Positions 39,078 through 48,296 of a stretch of DNA of 64,000 bases are shown piece by piece (the stretch's first letter is position 1; each line of letters opens with the position of its first letter). Origin of the DNA: CAZGSN01 sp964371655 (lineage in GTDB: Bacteria > Desulfobacterota > Binatia > HRBIN30); the NCBI GenBank assembly GCA_964371655.1, contig CAYJOD010000001.1:1-64000 (forward strand). Reading direction: 5' to 3'. A program made the position numbers and the translations under genes. The notes below the pieces were generated by a model. That model saw only the letters and a program-made list of their open reading frames with translations, was not told where the DNA came from and searched no databases.

Positions 39078-41123
39078 ATGCGCGTCCGTCGCTTCGTCCA
39101 AGCAGCCGTGCTCTGTCTCGCTGCGGTGCCACTAACCTATGGCCATCCGGCCTTGGCTTACACCATCACTCTCGACGTCTACGACGAGAATGGTGCACAT
39201 CTCTCCTACGACCAGGTGCTCGCCGTCAGCGCAGCCGACGGCGCCGGTTGGCGCAACGACGTAACCTACGCCCTCGCCGACGCCACGATCGTCACCTACC
39301 ACCCCCTGTTCAATCAGGGTGGCAATCCGGCGTTCACTGTCACCGGGGCAGCGGTCGGATTGAGCCTGGCCTGGCGCACGGCGAATACTGGCTATTCCAC
39401 ACTCTTCGTCGATAACGGAGGTGCCGGCTTCGGCGACTCGCAGACGATCAACTTTACCTACCGCGCCGCACTCGATTATCGGCTTAAGCTCGACGCGGCG
39501 CGCGCTCGGCGAGCTGATTTCACCGCGACCCCGGCTTTCACCGCCGCCGATGCGGAAGCCAACGATCTGCTCACGCAAGCGACGGCAGCGATTGACGAGC
39601 CCATCCGCGGCGCCAAAGGGCAACAGGCCCTCGACGCCTTGGCCCGCGCCTTCGAGCTGTTGCTACACGACTACGGCCTACAAAGGGCGCGAGCCCTGAC
39701 ACAACGATATTGGTGGGGCGTCACGGTCGATCGCACCAACCACTATCAGGATGTCGTTCAGTCCGTGCGCGACCTGGTGCAGAACACGGCCGGCGATGCG
39801 CACATGCGCATCGTCTTCGACGAGGGCATCGCCGCCCTGGACTACGACGCGATCGTCGCCGCGGCGCAGGCGGCCAGCGTCGAGGTCATGGGCGAGATCC
39901 TTGACAGCTACGCGATGGACACGATTAACCTCGGCGGCTGGCAAAGCCGGGTCCAGGAGTACGTCGACCATTTCCCAGCGGTCAAGGTTTGGGAGATCGG
40001 CAACGAGGTCAACGGCGAGTGGCTGGGTACGCAGGTGCGGCAGAAACTCGAGTACGCCGCCAATTACGTGAAGACGGCGCAAGCGGGCGACACGACCGTC
40101 CTCACCTTCTACTGGCAAATGGGCACGGCGGGTGCGGCGGGCAACTCCTTGTTCCAGTGGATCAGCGACAACGTCACTCCGGCGCTGACCGACAACATCG
40201 ACGTCATCGCGCTCAGCACCTGGATCGGCGACGCACCCCTCGGCATCGCACACGACGAGGTGTACGAGCGTCTGCATGCACGCTTCCCCGGGAAGCAGAT
40301 CGTCATGGGGGAGCTCGGCTATTGGTCGCCGGGAACGTCGCGCGCGTGGTGGTGGCGCAACCAAGCCAATCCAGCCACGACCGTGCGCCGCGCCCTGGCC
40401 AACCACATGTACCTTGCCAATCTGGCCTTCCCCTACTCTCTGGGCGGCAATTTCTGGTGGTACTACTACCAAGAGATGTATGGGAACGCGGCCCTGTGGC
40501 AGACGGTCAATGACGTCTATCGCAGCATCTACGACTGCACCGACAGCGACGCCGACACCTACTGCGACTTCCAGGACAACTGTCCGACGATTGCCAACAT
40601 CGATCAAGTCGATGCCGATGGCGATGGTGTCGGTGATGTGTGCGACGTGATCTGTCCGGCGGGAGACCTGCTGTCACTTGGCAAGATTACGGTGGCGGCG
40701 CGCGCCGGTGCTACCGACAAGCTGCTCGTCAAAGCGAAGTTCATGACCGCCGCGACGCTCGACCCAATCAACAGCGGCGTCGCCTTGCGAGTGGAATCGG
40801 CTGCCGCAACCGTGCTCGATGTGCAGCTCGGCGGCCCCGGTGCACCGCTGCAGTTCAGCGGCGGCGACGGTCACTACTCCTATCGCGACCCATCCGGCCT
40901 GGTCGGCGGCGTTACCGCCGTCCGACTGCGCCAGACCCGCAGTATCCCCGGGCTCTACAGCGTCGCCATCAAAGGCAAGAACATGGATCTCGGCGGCATC
41001 AGTGATCCGACCCTGCGGATTGTGCTCGATCTCTCGGCTGCGTGCGCAGAAACGCATCGGGCCGATCTCAACTGCAGCTGGGTGGACGGAGCCAAGACAC
41101 GCCTGATCTGTTCCGCCCTCTAA
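39078..41123 (+). CDS. Secreted clan GH-A-like glycoside hydrolase with thrombospondin type 3 Ca-binding repeat
   Basis: 681 residues from ATG 39078; the upstream TTG at 39042 is less likely because the signal peptide starts at MRVRRFVQ. Residues about 25-190 are a beta-rich domain (YTITLDVYDENGAHLSY). About 195-480 looks like a TIM barrel: FPAVKVWEIGNEVNGEW would supply the acid/base Glu after Asn, and KQIVMGELGYWS the nucleophile Glu, with LANHMYLANLAFPYSLGGNFWWYYY after. DSDADTYCDFQDNCPTIANIDQVDADGDGVGDVCD is a type 3 repeat. The C-terminal part is a beta-sandwich. Likely a polysaccharide hydrolase; the GH family is not identified. Confidence 0.75.
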   Translation: MRVRRFVQAAVLCLAAVPLTYGHPALAYTITLDVYDENGAHLSYDQVLAVSAADGAGWRNDVTYALADATIVTYHPLFNQGGNPAFTVTGAAVGLSLAWRTANTGYSTLFVDNGGAGFGDSQTINFTYRAALDYRLKLDAARARRADFTATPAFTAADAEANDLLTQATAAIDEPIRGAKGQQALDALARAFELLLHDYGLQRARALTQRYWWGVTVDRTNHYQDVVQSVRDLVQNTAGDAHMRIVFDEGIAALDYDAIVAAAQAASVEVMGEILDSYAMDTINLGGWQSRVQEYVDHFPAVKVWEIGNEVNGEWLGTQVRQKLEYAANYVKTAQAGDTTVLTFYWQMGTAGAAGNSLFQWISDNVTPALTDNIDVIALSTWIGDAPLGIAHDEVYERLHARFPGKQIVMGELGYWSPGTSRAWWWRNQANPATTVRRALANHMYLANLAFPYSLGGNFWWYYYQEMYGNAALWQTVNDVYRSIYDCTDSDADTYCDFQDNCPTIANIDQVDADGDGVGDVCDVICPAGDLLSLGKITVAARAGATDKLLVKAKFMTAATLDPINSGVALRVESAAATVLDVQLGGPGAPLQFSGGDGHYSYRDPSGLVGGVTAVRLRQTRSIPGLYSVAIKGKNMDLGGISDPTLRIVLDLSAACAETHRADLNCSWVDGAKTRLICSAL

Positions 41124-41171
41124 CAGTGATTCACAGCCCCATGAGAACACAACGTACTCCACCCAAACAAA

Positions 41172-41305
41172 GGCCAGCTCCCCTGCATTCCTTGCGGGAG
41201 AGGGTTAGGGTTAGGGAACCGCGTCGGCGGAGGTCAACGTTGAGAAGAATTCGATCCCTCACCCCCGCCCTCTCCCGCAAATGGTGCGGGAGAGGGCGGG
41301 CGGCG
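41172..41305. repeat. Dispersed repeat family D, inverted pair
   Basis: CTTGCGGGAGAGGGTTAGGG at about 41200 faces CCTCACCCCCGCCCTCTCCC and a GCAAATGGTGCGGGAGAGGG hairpin at about 41258-41298. It fills most of the gap before the PPIase gene. Confidence 0.75.
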
Positions 41306-41400
41306 GAACGCCGCTTTCGCGCTCGCGATTGGGTTGCAGGCCTGGCGCGCGTTAGGTTCTCTCCACCCGTTTTTCGATCACCCTGCTAAGCCTGGAACCT

Positions 41401-42261
41401 ATGTTCGATCGTATCTGGCGCGGGCTGACGGCAGCGGCACGCGAACCTTTGCTGCACTTTGCGATTCTCGGGCTCGCCCTCGTCGGCTTGTACCGCGCCG
41501 TCGCCCCGGCAGCCCTCGGCCGTGAGGTCGCCGTATCGAGCTCGGTTGTGCACGGCCTGCGCGAAGACTTCCGGCGCCGCAATGGCTCGCCGCCGTCGCC
41601 CCAAGAAGAAGCCGGCCTCGTGCGTCGATACGTGGACAATGAGATCCTCTACCGCGAGGCGCTGGCCCTCGGCCTTGAACGCGGCGACGTCATCGTTCGT
41701 CGCCGTCTGATTCAGAAGATGGAGTTTCTCGCCGAGCAGCTCGCAGCGCTTCCTGAGCCCACGCAGGCGCAGCTCGCCGACTTCCTTCAGCAGCATGCCG
41801 ACACCTACGCCATCCCCACCCGCATCAGCTTCGTCCACGTCTTCGCGCAGAACAACGGCGACCCAGCCGCCGCCCTGGCGCGGGCACGATCTCTACGCCA
41901 GGCGCTGGTGACCGCGGCCGCGCCGCCAGACCACCTCGGCGATCCGTTCCTGCGCGGATCGGAGCTCACTACCGTGTCAGCTGCGGACACCGGTGCCATC
42001 TTCGGCGACGAGTTTGCCGCGGCGCTGTTCCGGCTGACCGACGACGGATGGTCCCAACCGTTGCGTTCGGCGTACGGCTACCACGTCGTCAAGATCAGCG
42101 CTCGTCAGCCCGGGCGGCTACCAGATCTGGCCGAGGTGATGGACACCGTGGCGCGCGACTTGACCACGCTGCGACAAGAGGAAGCCACCAAGGCCGAGCT
42201 GCAGCGCCTTCGCAATCGATACGCGATCCGCATCGAGGCCGAGCCGGAGCCGGGGAAGTGA
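41401..42261 (+). CDS. Parvulin-type peptidyl-prolyl isomerase, membrane-anchored
   Basis: 286 residues. Residues 15-37 are a single membrane anchor (EPLLHFAILGLALVGLYRAV), leaving the rest outside. IRRYVDNEILYREALALGLERGDVIVRRRLIQKMEFL is a SurA/PpiC-type chaperone helix set. The C-terminal part has TRISFVHVFAQNNGDPAAALARA, DPFLRGSELTTVSA and FRLTDDGWSQPLRSAYGYHVVKISAR, the parvulin core. It probably aids folding of exported proteins. It precedes a HupE/UreJ-family gene, a pairing common in proteobacteria. Confidence 0.85.
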   Translation: MFDRIWRGLTAAAREPLLHFAILGLALVGLYRAVAPAALGREVAVSSSVVHGLREDFRRRNGSPPSPQEEAGLVRRYVDNEILYREALALGLERGDVIVRRRLIQKMEFLAEQLAALPEPTQAQLADFLQQHADTYAIPTRISFVHVFAQNNGDPAAALARARSLRQALVTAAAPPDHLGDPFLRGSELTTVSAADTGAIFGDEFAAALFRLTDDGWSQPLRSAYGYHVVKISARQPGRLPDLAEVMDTVARDLTTLRQEEATKAELQRLRNRYAIRIEAEPEPGK

Positions 42262-42356
42262 GCGACGGTGTACACCAGACCAAGAAGCCTTGATGCCAAC
42301 CGCTCAACCAGGGCCACGGGATGTTCTTAGTCCCTTGTCGAGAAAGTCTTGAGCAG

Positions 42357-42482
42357 CACGGAAAGGAAATGGAAAACCGCAAACACGAAACCGGAAACCG
42401 ATCGATTCACCGGTTTTTGATCGCCGGGTTTTGGTTTCCTGTTTTTCATTTAGTCCCGTTCGGGGCCGGCTCTGTCGGCTTA
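42357..42482. repeat. Dispersed hairpin repeat family F, copy 2
   Basis: GAAAGGAAATGGAAAACCGC ... GGTTTTGGTTTCCTGTTTTT pair as in 25600-25700. The flank GTTCGGGGCCGGCTCTGTCG is the inverted counterpart of GACAGAGTCGGGGCCGAACC near copy 1. It overlaps the open frame of the HupE gene start. Confidence 0.7.
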
Positions 42483-43562
42483 AGACATGAGAATCGCAGC
42501 AGCCGGCCGCGACGCGACGGGCAGGATGGAGGCCGCGCACGGACTCGGCCCTTCGCCGCGCTGGGGTTTGCCGCCCTCGCCTTGCTTGTCGCCCCATTGG
42601 GCGCAGTCGCCCATACCTTCGAGCCCTGCCTGCTGGCCATCAGCGAGCGCGCCGCGGGTGAATACGATGCGGTGTGGCGGCCACCCGGACGAAGCTCCGG
42701 CTACAACCTTTCGACCCTCGACATCGAGCCCGTCTTTCCCGGCAGCTGTCAGGCAACGCCGGCGGCGCGTCCCGACTCTGAGGACGCTGCGGCAACGTCG
42801 GTCTGGCGCCTGCGCTGTGACGGCCACGGCTTACGTGGATCGACGCTGCGTGTCCCTGGGATTGACGGAACCCAGCTCGACGTCGTGGTTCGCGTCGCCT
42901 GGCTCGACCAGAGCGCCGACACCACGGTCTTGCGTAGCGGCGATAGCTCGTATTCTTTCCCCGACGTCGCCTCGGCACCGGCGTACCTTGGCGCAGCGAG
43001 GTATCTTCGTCTGGGCGTCAAACACATTCTTCTCGGCTTCGATCACCTCGTGTTCGTTCTCGGCCTATTCCTGCTCGTCGCGACCCGCAGCATTCTCGTG
43101 AAAACTATCACCGCGTTTACTCTCGGCCACAGCCTGACCTTGGCCCTCGCCGCCTTCCGCATCGTTGTCTTGCCGACGCCACTAACGGAAGCACTGATTG
43201 CACTGAGCATCGCCTGCATCGCCCGCGAGCTGGTGCGCGACGGCGCGCTGCCGTCTCTGGCGCGACGACGTCCGTGGCTCGTGGCACTCGCATTCGGCTT
43301 GCTGCATGGGCTCGGCTTCGCGGCGGCTCTCGATGACTTGGGATTTCAACGCGCCAACGCGCTTGCGGCGCTGGTCGGCTTCAACCTCGGCGTCGAGCTC
43401 GGGCAGATCGCCTTTGTCGCCGTGCTGCTCTTGGCCGCCCGCCTGCTCCGACCGTTGTCGCGCCTGCCCGGCGCGGCCCTTGCCCTGCCCTACGCCATAG
43501 GCAGCGTCGCCTTCGTGTGGCTGTTCGAACGCGTTCTACGTTTCTGGTCGCTGCCGACGTAG
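42369..43562 (+). CDS. HupE/UreJ family membrane protein
   Basis: The core is clear from about 42570: LALLVAPLGAVAHTFEPCLLAIS (signal peptide), a beta-rich exported stretch, then six to seven helices with ARYLRLGVKHILLGFDHLVFVLGLFLLV, TITAFTLGHSLTLALAAF and FGLLHGLGFAA. HILLGFDHLxF and the His/Asp residues suggest metal transport, by analogy with nickel/cobalt HupE. The start is unsure: the only ATG in frame (42369) lies in hairpin repeat F, and ATGs at 42487 and 42526 are out of frame. Either the repeat supplies the N-terminus or a frameshift separates the true start. Confidence 0.75.
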   Translation: MENRKHETGNRSIHRFLIAGFWFPVFHLVPFGAGSVGLRHENRSSRPRRDGQDGGRARTRPFAALGFAALALLVAPLGAVAHTFEPCLLAISERAAGEYDAVWRPPGRSSGYNLSTLDIEPVFPGSCQATPAARPDSEDAAATSVWRLRCDGHGLRGSTLRVPGIDGTQLDVVVRVAWLDQSADTTVLRSGDSSYSFPDVASAPAYLGAARYLRLGVKHILLGFDHLVFVLGLFLLVATRSILVKTITAFTLGHSLTLALAAFRIVVLPTPLTEALIALSIACIARELVRDGALPSLARRRPWLVALAFGLLHGLGFAAALDDLGFQRANALAALVGFNLGVELGQIAFVAVLLLAARLLRPLSRLPGAALALPYAIGSVAFVWLFERVLRFWSLPT

Positions 43563-43627
43563 TCGTGGTGAACGCCAAAGCCTGCGCCAGCAGGGAGGCG
43601 CTACTGCTTTGTTCCCATCAACGAACC

Positions 43628-43906
43628 TCGCCCTTCGAGACGCGGCCTGAAAACCCTTCCATACGCTTCGCTACTCAGGAGGCCGATCCTCAGGGCGAAC
43701 CGAAATCGAGCATGCTTGAGCAGATACAAAAGCATCCGTTCGCGCTGAGGGACCGCCCTATCATCCGATCGTCCCGAGCGGCCTATTTCTCGCCGCGTAT
43801 CGAGGGATTGGCGGCGTCTCGAAGCGCCGCGTTGACAGGATGAGCGAATCAGACCGTCGGAAGAATTGTTGGGCAAAGCCGCCAGCGACTTTGCCGCGGT
43901 CCTGCA
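43628..43906. repeat. Dispersed palindromic repeat, family A, with GACTTTGCCG repeat
   Basis: CGCCCTTCGAGACGCGGCCT ... GAGGCCGATCCTCAGGGCGAACCG ... CGTCCCGAGCGGCC ... CGCGTATCGAGGGATTGGCGG, then GGCAAAGCCGCCAGCGACTT at about 43872. The 43563-43993 gap holds nothing else. Confidence 0.7.
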
Positions 43907-43993
43907 TTGCTGTACGTTTGCGGTTGCGAAGAACACCTAAGCTACGGTACGGTCGGCACGGTCCATAACCTTTGGACCCGCGGAGGCGGAGGG

Positions 43994-45685
43994 ATGTACG
44001 GTACTATGTTGCAGCGTTGGCTCGGGTTGGGGATTATCGCCGCTATCTGTTTGAGCGGCGTGGGTGAAGCCCGCGGAATCAGTAGCGCCGACGCGGAATG
44101 CCGGCGTGCCATCGCTACCGTAAGCCGCAAGCTCAACAACGGCATCACCAAGCAAATGCGTCGTTGTCACCAGAAGCGGATGAGCGGCCGCATCGACGCC
44201 GCCACCGATTGCAACGATATCACCCAGTTGCCCGCCAATGCGCAGTCGGCTCTCGCCAAGCTCGAGACCCATCTGACGGCGGGTGCGGCTATCCGCTGCG
44301 CCGCTGCGCAGTCGGTCACCGCCCTTGGTTACATCAGCTGCCCCGCACCTTGCGCTAGCGTCACGATTGTCGACTACACAAGTGCGGCGCAGTGCGTCGC
44401 CTGTGTCGCCAAGAACGAGGCGATCACCGCGATGCAGACCGCCTACGGAGTCCCGCCGGCGCCGATATCCCGGAGCCCCGAGGCGCGCTGTCAAAACGGC
44501 ATCGGCACGACGCTGACGAAGTACGTCATCAAACGTATGGGCTGGCAATCAGGCTGCCAATACGCGGAAGACACCGGCGCCCTATCGAGTGTCGACTGCC
44601 AGACGTACGATCCCGATTCGACCCTCGCGAACTTCAAGACCGCGGCTCTGGATTACCTTGCCAAAGCCTGCGCGGCTGCCGACCTGTCCCAACTCTCCAG
44701 TTGCGCGACCGACGTAGCCGCCGAGCAGGCCTGTATCGCCGCCGCCGCCGAGCAGGCCAGCGACAACATCTTCCAGGAGGTCTTCGCGGGGCTGCCGACA
44801 GAAACGCCGACTCCAACACGCACTCCGACGACAACCAGTACACCGAGCCCGACGACGACGTCCACGCCGACCGTGACCTACACCGTAACCCCGACTCGAA
44901 CGCAAACCATTAGCCCAACCGGCACGATCACGCTGACGAGCACGCCAACCCGGACCGGGACTAACACTCCCACGCCGACGTTCACGAACTCACCAACCCC
45001 GACGCACACACATACGCCGACGAGCACCCCGACATCGACGCCGACCAGCACGCCGACCTCCACCCCCACCTCGACACCAACGAGCACACCGACCAGCACT
45101 CCAACGAGCACCCCCACGTCGACCCCAACCAGTACACCGACGCGCACGCCCACGTCGACGCCAACGAGCACACCAACCAGCACCCCAACGCGCACACCGA
45201 CATCGACGCCAACCAGCACACCAACCAGCACCGCAACGCGCACACCGACATCGACGCCAACCAGCACACCAACCAGCACGCCGACATCGACGCCCACCAG
45301 CACGCCGACGCGTACCTCCACTCCAACACAGACTCCAACCTCGACCCCAAGCAGCACACCGACATCGACCCCAACGTCGACCGCAACCGCCACACCGACG
45401 TCGACCCCGACTGCCACACCGACGAGCACACCGACGTCCACTGCGACGTCGACCCCAACCCACACCCCGACGTCCACGCCGACATCGAGCCCGACTTCGA
45501 CGCCAACCTACACCCCCACGTCCACGCCGACGCACACGTCCACGGCCACACAGACGCCGACGTCAACGGCGACAGACACGCCAACGTCCACCGCAACCGA
45601 GTCGGCGACATCGACGGCGACGCATACGCCCACATCAACCGCGACCGAGACGCCCACCTCGACGCCGACGACCACGCCGACCTGA
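43994..45685 (+). CDS. Secreted Cys-rich helical protein with a T/S/P-repeat tail
   Basis: 563 residues; ATG 43994 follows GGAGGCGGAGGG. Signal peptide to about residue 27 (IIAAICLSGVGEARG). Residues 28-265 hold spaced cysteines (DAECRRAIATVSRKLNNGITKQMRRCHQKRMSGRID, CPAPCASVTIVDY, AAQCVACVAKN, SGCQYAEDTG), similar in layout to the protein at 5864-6427. About 270-563 is an extended TPTSTPT tail that ends at the stop without an anchor. The repeat array (44800-45685) gives long false frames on both strands. Function unknown. Confidence 0.8.
   Translation: MYGTMLQRWLGLGIIAAICLSGVGEARGISSADAECRRAIATVSRKLNNGITKQMRRCHQKRMSGRIDAATDCNDITQLPANAQSALAKLETHLTAGAAIRCAAAQSVTALGYISCPAPCASVTIVDYTSAAQCVACVAKNEAITAMQTAYGVPPAPISRSPEARCQNGIGTTLTKYVIKRMGWQSGCQYAEDTGALSSVDCQTYDPDSTLANFKTAALDYLAKACAAADLSQLSSCATDVAAEQACIAAAAEQASDNIFQEVFAGLPTETPTPTRTPTTTSTPSPTTTSTPTVTYTVTPTRTQTISPTGTITLTSTPTRTGTNTPTPTFTNSPTPTHTHTPTSTPTSTPTSTPTSTPTSTPTSTPTSTPTSTPTSTPTSTPTRTPTSTPTSTPTSTPTRTPTSTPTSTPTSTATRTPTSTPTSTPTSTPTSTPTSTPTRTSTPTQTPTSTPSSTPTSTPTSTATATPTSTPTATPTSTPTSTATSTPTHTPTSTPTSSPTSTPTYTPTSTPTHTSTATQTPTSTATDTPTSTATESATSTATHTPTSTATETPTSTPTTTPT
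44800..45680 (+). repeat. Short tandem repeat array encoding the TPTST tail
   Basis: Nearly 880 bases of degenerate 6-mer ACNCCNAC(G/C)AGCAC units in frame with the upstream Cys-rich domain. Confidence 0.85.
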
Positions 45686-45797
45686 CACCGATGCGATCTG
45701 CCTAAGTGGTGCGGTCCATAAGTTCGGCCACGGTAGGCAGAGCGCTCCACGGCACGATTCTATCCGCATCGCTATGGATTGAGGTCGGAGGAATGAG

Positions 45798-46373
45798 ATG
45801 GCACATGCACGCGTGCTCGATCGCTTTCAGAGCGTTCTCATCGTGATCGATGTACAGGAGGCCTACCGCGGCAAGACCGTGCAGCACGAACGCCTGGTGT
45901 CGGGCGTTCGACTGCTGATCGACGTCGCCAAGATCGTCGGCGTCCCGATCCTCGCCACCGAGCAATACCCAAAGGGCCTCGGTCACTTCATGCCCGAAGT
46001 CGCAGCGGGCTTTCCCGACGGACAAGAAATCACCGAGAAGCGATCGTTGAGCTGCCTGGGCGCAGAGATCTTCGCCCAGCGCCTTCACAGCTTGCAGCGC
46101 GTTCAAGCGGTGGTGTGTGGCATCGAGGCGCACGCGTGCGTGAATCAAACCGTGCATGATCTTCTCGATCGCCGCTACTCCGTGCACCTACCCTACGATG
46201 CGATCTCGGCACGCTTTGAGAACGACTACCGGCTGGCGTACGAAAAGATGATCGGGTCCGGCGCAATTCCAGCGACCGTCGAAATGGCGTGCCTAGAGTG
46301 GGTACGCAGCGCCGACGCACCCGAGTTCAAGGCGATTCAACAGATCCTCAAACAGCGGACGGTTGAGAATTGA
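45798..46373 (+). CDS. Isochorismatase-family cysteine hydrolase
   Basis: 191 residues; start after GGTCGGAGG. The catalytic set is Asp18 (LIVIDVQEAY), Lys81 (ITEKRSLSC) and Cys114 (CGIEAHACVNQTV), with the family cis-peptide region before the Cys. These enzymes hydrolyse amides or vinyl ethers (nicotinamide, biuret, isochorismate). The sequence lacks the metal-binding histidines of nicotinamidases as far as I can see, so the substrate is open. A single gene. Confidence 0.9.
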   Translation: MAHARVLDRFQSVLIVIDVQEAYRGKTVQHERLVSGVRLLIDVAKIVGVPILATEQYPKGLGHFMPEVAAGFPDGQEITEKRSLSCLGAEIFAQRLHSLQRVQAVVCGIEAHACVNQTVHDLLDRRYSVHLPYDAISARFENDYRLAYEKMIGSGAIPATVEMACLEWVRSADAPEFKAIQQILKQRTVEN

Positions 46374-46404
46374 TCGCGGGACGCCCGTCCCCGCCACCTC
46401 GTTT

Positions 46405-46446
46405 CCCTCAGGCGAACCCTCACCCGCAAGTAACGCGGGCGACGGG
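46405..46446. repeat. Dispersed repeat family D, single unit
   Basis: CAGGCGAACCCTCACCCGCA-AGTAACGCGGGCGACGGGCG. A degenerate half of the family D hairpin pair. Confidence 0.5.
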
Positions 46447-46585
46447 CGCTGGCCTTGCCGTCGCAATCTGGAACCCTTTGCGCGCCGACAAGAAACGCAC
46501 GGCTTGTTGCACGGAAAGCTGTTCGTGGATTGTCGCGGCATCCCACGCTGTGGTATTCGAGTTCGGAACTGAGGAGGGACTGGGG

Positions 46586-48286
46586 ATGCGGAACATGACT
46601 TTTCGTTCTTTTCGAACCTTATTGGCAGCTCTCGTCGTGGCGGCGCCGCTGGCGGGCGCACGCGCCGATGGAATCGGCTGCACGCCCGCGGACGGGCTGG
46701 ATCGCGTCAGCCGCGGCCTCGACGGCCAGCCGACCAACGAGCGCAGCCTACTGCCGTCCATCAGCGGCGACGGCTGCGTCATCGCGTTCAAGTCGTACGC
46801 CTCGAACCTCGTCGAGAACGACACCAATGATAAGGTCGATGTCTTCGCCTTCGACCGGAGCGCCAATTCGGTCGAGCGCGTTCCGGCGCGGCCGGCGACC
46901 GGCTCGAGCGGCAACCCGAATGACAACAGTTTTCCGCCCGGCCTCAACTTCGACGGCTCATTCGTTGCTTTCGCATCGTTGTCGAACAACCTGACGCCGG
47001 GTGACTTCAACACCGACGCCGACGTTTTCCTCTACAGTCGCGGCCCGCAGCAGACCTCGGTTCTGACCTTACGAGAAGACGGCGAGCTCGGCGGCGGGGC
47101 GCCCGACCTGCCCCCAAGCCTGAGCGCCGACGGTCGCTATGTTGCCTTCTCCGCTTCCTCCAGCAAGATCGTCGACAACGATTTCAACGACGCCTACGAC
47201 GTGTTCGTCTACGATCGCGAGACCGCCGTCACCGAGCTGATGAGCGTCGCCACTACCGGGTCGGATGCCGGCAAGGCGGCCAAGCTCGCCAGCAACGGCG
47301 CGGTGATCAGCGCCGACGGCTGCGTCGTGGCCTTCTACTCGGATGCCAGCAACATCGTGGCCGCGGATCGCAATGACGTGCGCGACGTCTTCGTGCGCGA
47401 CCGCTGCCGCGGCCAGAGCGAGCGCGTCAGCGTGGCGTCAGACGGCAGCGAGGCCAACGCCGCTAGCCAAGCGGCCGGTCTTCAGCCGGGAATCTGCCTC
47501 GATGGCAGCGCCGTGGTATTTGCCTCGGACGCTTCCAATCTCGATGAAGGCGACGACAACGGCTTTACCGACATCTTTCTCCGTGACCGCAATACTGGAA
47601 CCACGCGCCGCCTGAGCAAGGCTCCGAACGGCGACAGCGCCAACGGCCCCAGCCAGTATCCGGCGATCAGCGCCGACGGCCGCTTCGTTGCCTTCCAATC
47701 GGCCGCATCCAACCTCGTCGACGGCGACAACAACGGCCACTCCGACATCTTCGTGGTCGACCTCGCCACCGGCGTGATGGTTCGCCTTAGCGCACCCGAC
47801 AGCGAGCCCAACGGAAACAGCACGGCGCCACAACTCAACGCCGACGGCACGATCGTCGTGTTCCAATCCGACGCCAATAATCTCACCGCCGACGACAGCA
47901 ATGGCTTCGCCGACATCTTCGCGTCGTCGAACGCCCTGAGCTTCACGCACACTCCGACCGAAACGCCGACGCAAACCTCGACTCCAACCGATACCGCGGC
48001 AACCCCCACCGCCACCCCCACCGTCACTCCCGAATCGCCGACGCCCACCATCACAGTCGGCGAGCCAACGCCCACGCCAACCATCGGTGGGAGCCGAACG
48101 CCAAGCGCGACAGCTACCGCGACAAGTGGCGGGAACAACGGCCAGGGCGGCGGTGGTGGCGGCTGCAGCTGCCGGGTCGATCCCTCCGGGCAGGCAACCG
48201 ACTCCGCACCTTTGGCTGCTGCACTGCTGCCGTTGGCGCTGTGGACCCTGCGGCGTCGCGGCTCGCGGCCCACAGGATCGCGGTGA
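46586..48286 (+). CDS. Secreted TolB/PD40-like propeller protein with MYXO-CTERM-like sorting tail
   Basis: 566 residues; ATG 46586 follows GAGGAGGG. Signal peptide to about residue 26. Residues 30-440 form PD40-type propeller blades: PSISGDGCVIAFKSYASNLVENDTNDKVDVFAFDR, ISADGRFVAFQSAASNLVDGDNNGHSDIFVVD and others, each with an Asp-rich turn that likely binds Ca2+. A T/P linker (TPTETPTQTSTPTDT) leads to GGGGGGCSC, a membrane helix (PLAAALLPLALWTL) and RRRGSR. This tripartite end matches MYXO-CTERM-type sorting tails, cut after the Gly-Cys region. No catalytic residues seen. It ends 10 bases before pyrE. Confidence 0.88.
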   Translation: MRNMTFRSFRTLLAALVVAAPLAGARADGIGCTPADGLDRVSRGLDGQPTNERSLLPSISGDGCVIAFKSYASNLVENDTNDKVDVFAFDRSANSVERVPARPATGSSGNPNDNSFPPGLNFDGSFVAFASLSNNLTPGDFNTDADVFLYSRGPQQTSVLTLREDGELGGGAPDLPPSLSADGRYVAFSASSSKIVDNDFNDAYDVFVYDRETAVTELMSVATTGSDAGKAAKLASNGAVISADGCVVAFYSDASNIVAADRNDVRDVFVRDRCRGQSERVSVASDGSEANAASQAAGLQPGICLDGSAVVFASDASNLDEGDDNGFTDIFLRDRNTGTTRRLSKAPNGDSANGPSQYPAISADGRFVAFQSAASNLVDGDNNGHSDIFVVDLATGVMVRLSAPDSEPNGNSTAPQLNADGTIVVFQSDANNLTADDSNGFADIFASSNALSFTHTPTETPTQTSTPTDTAATPTATPTVTPESPTPTITVGEPTPTPTIGGSRTPSATATATSGGNNGQGGGGGGCSCRVDPSGQATDSAPLAAALLPLALWTLRRRGSRPTGSR

Positions 48287-48296
48287 TCTTCTGCGG

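Noticed and set aside
44878..45638. Two to three long minus-strand frames over the TPTST array
   Set aside because: Frame openness is forced by the 6-bp repeat; sequences are monotonous VGVDVGV-type strings.
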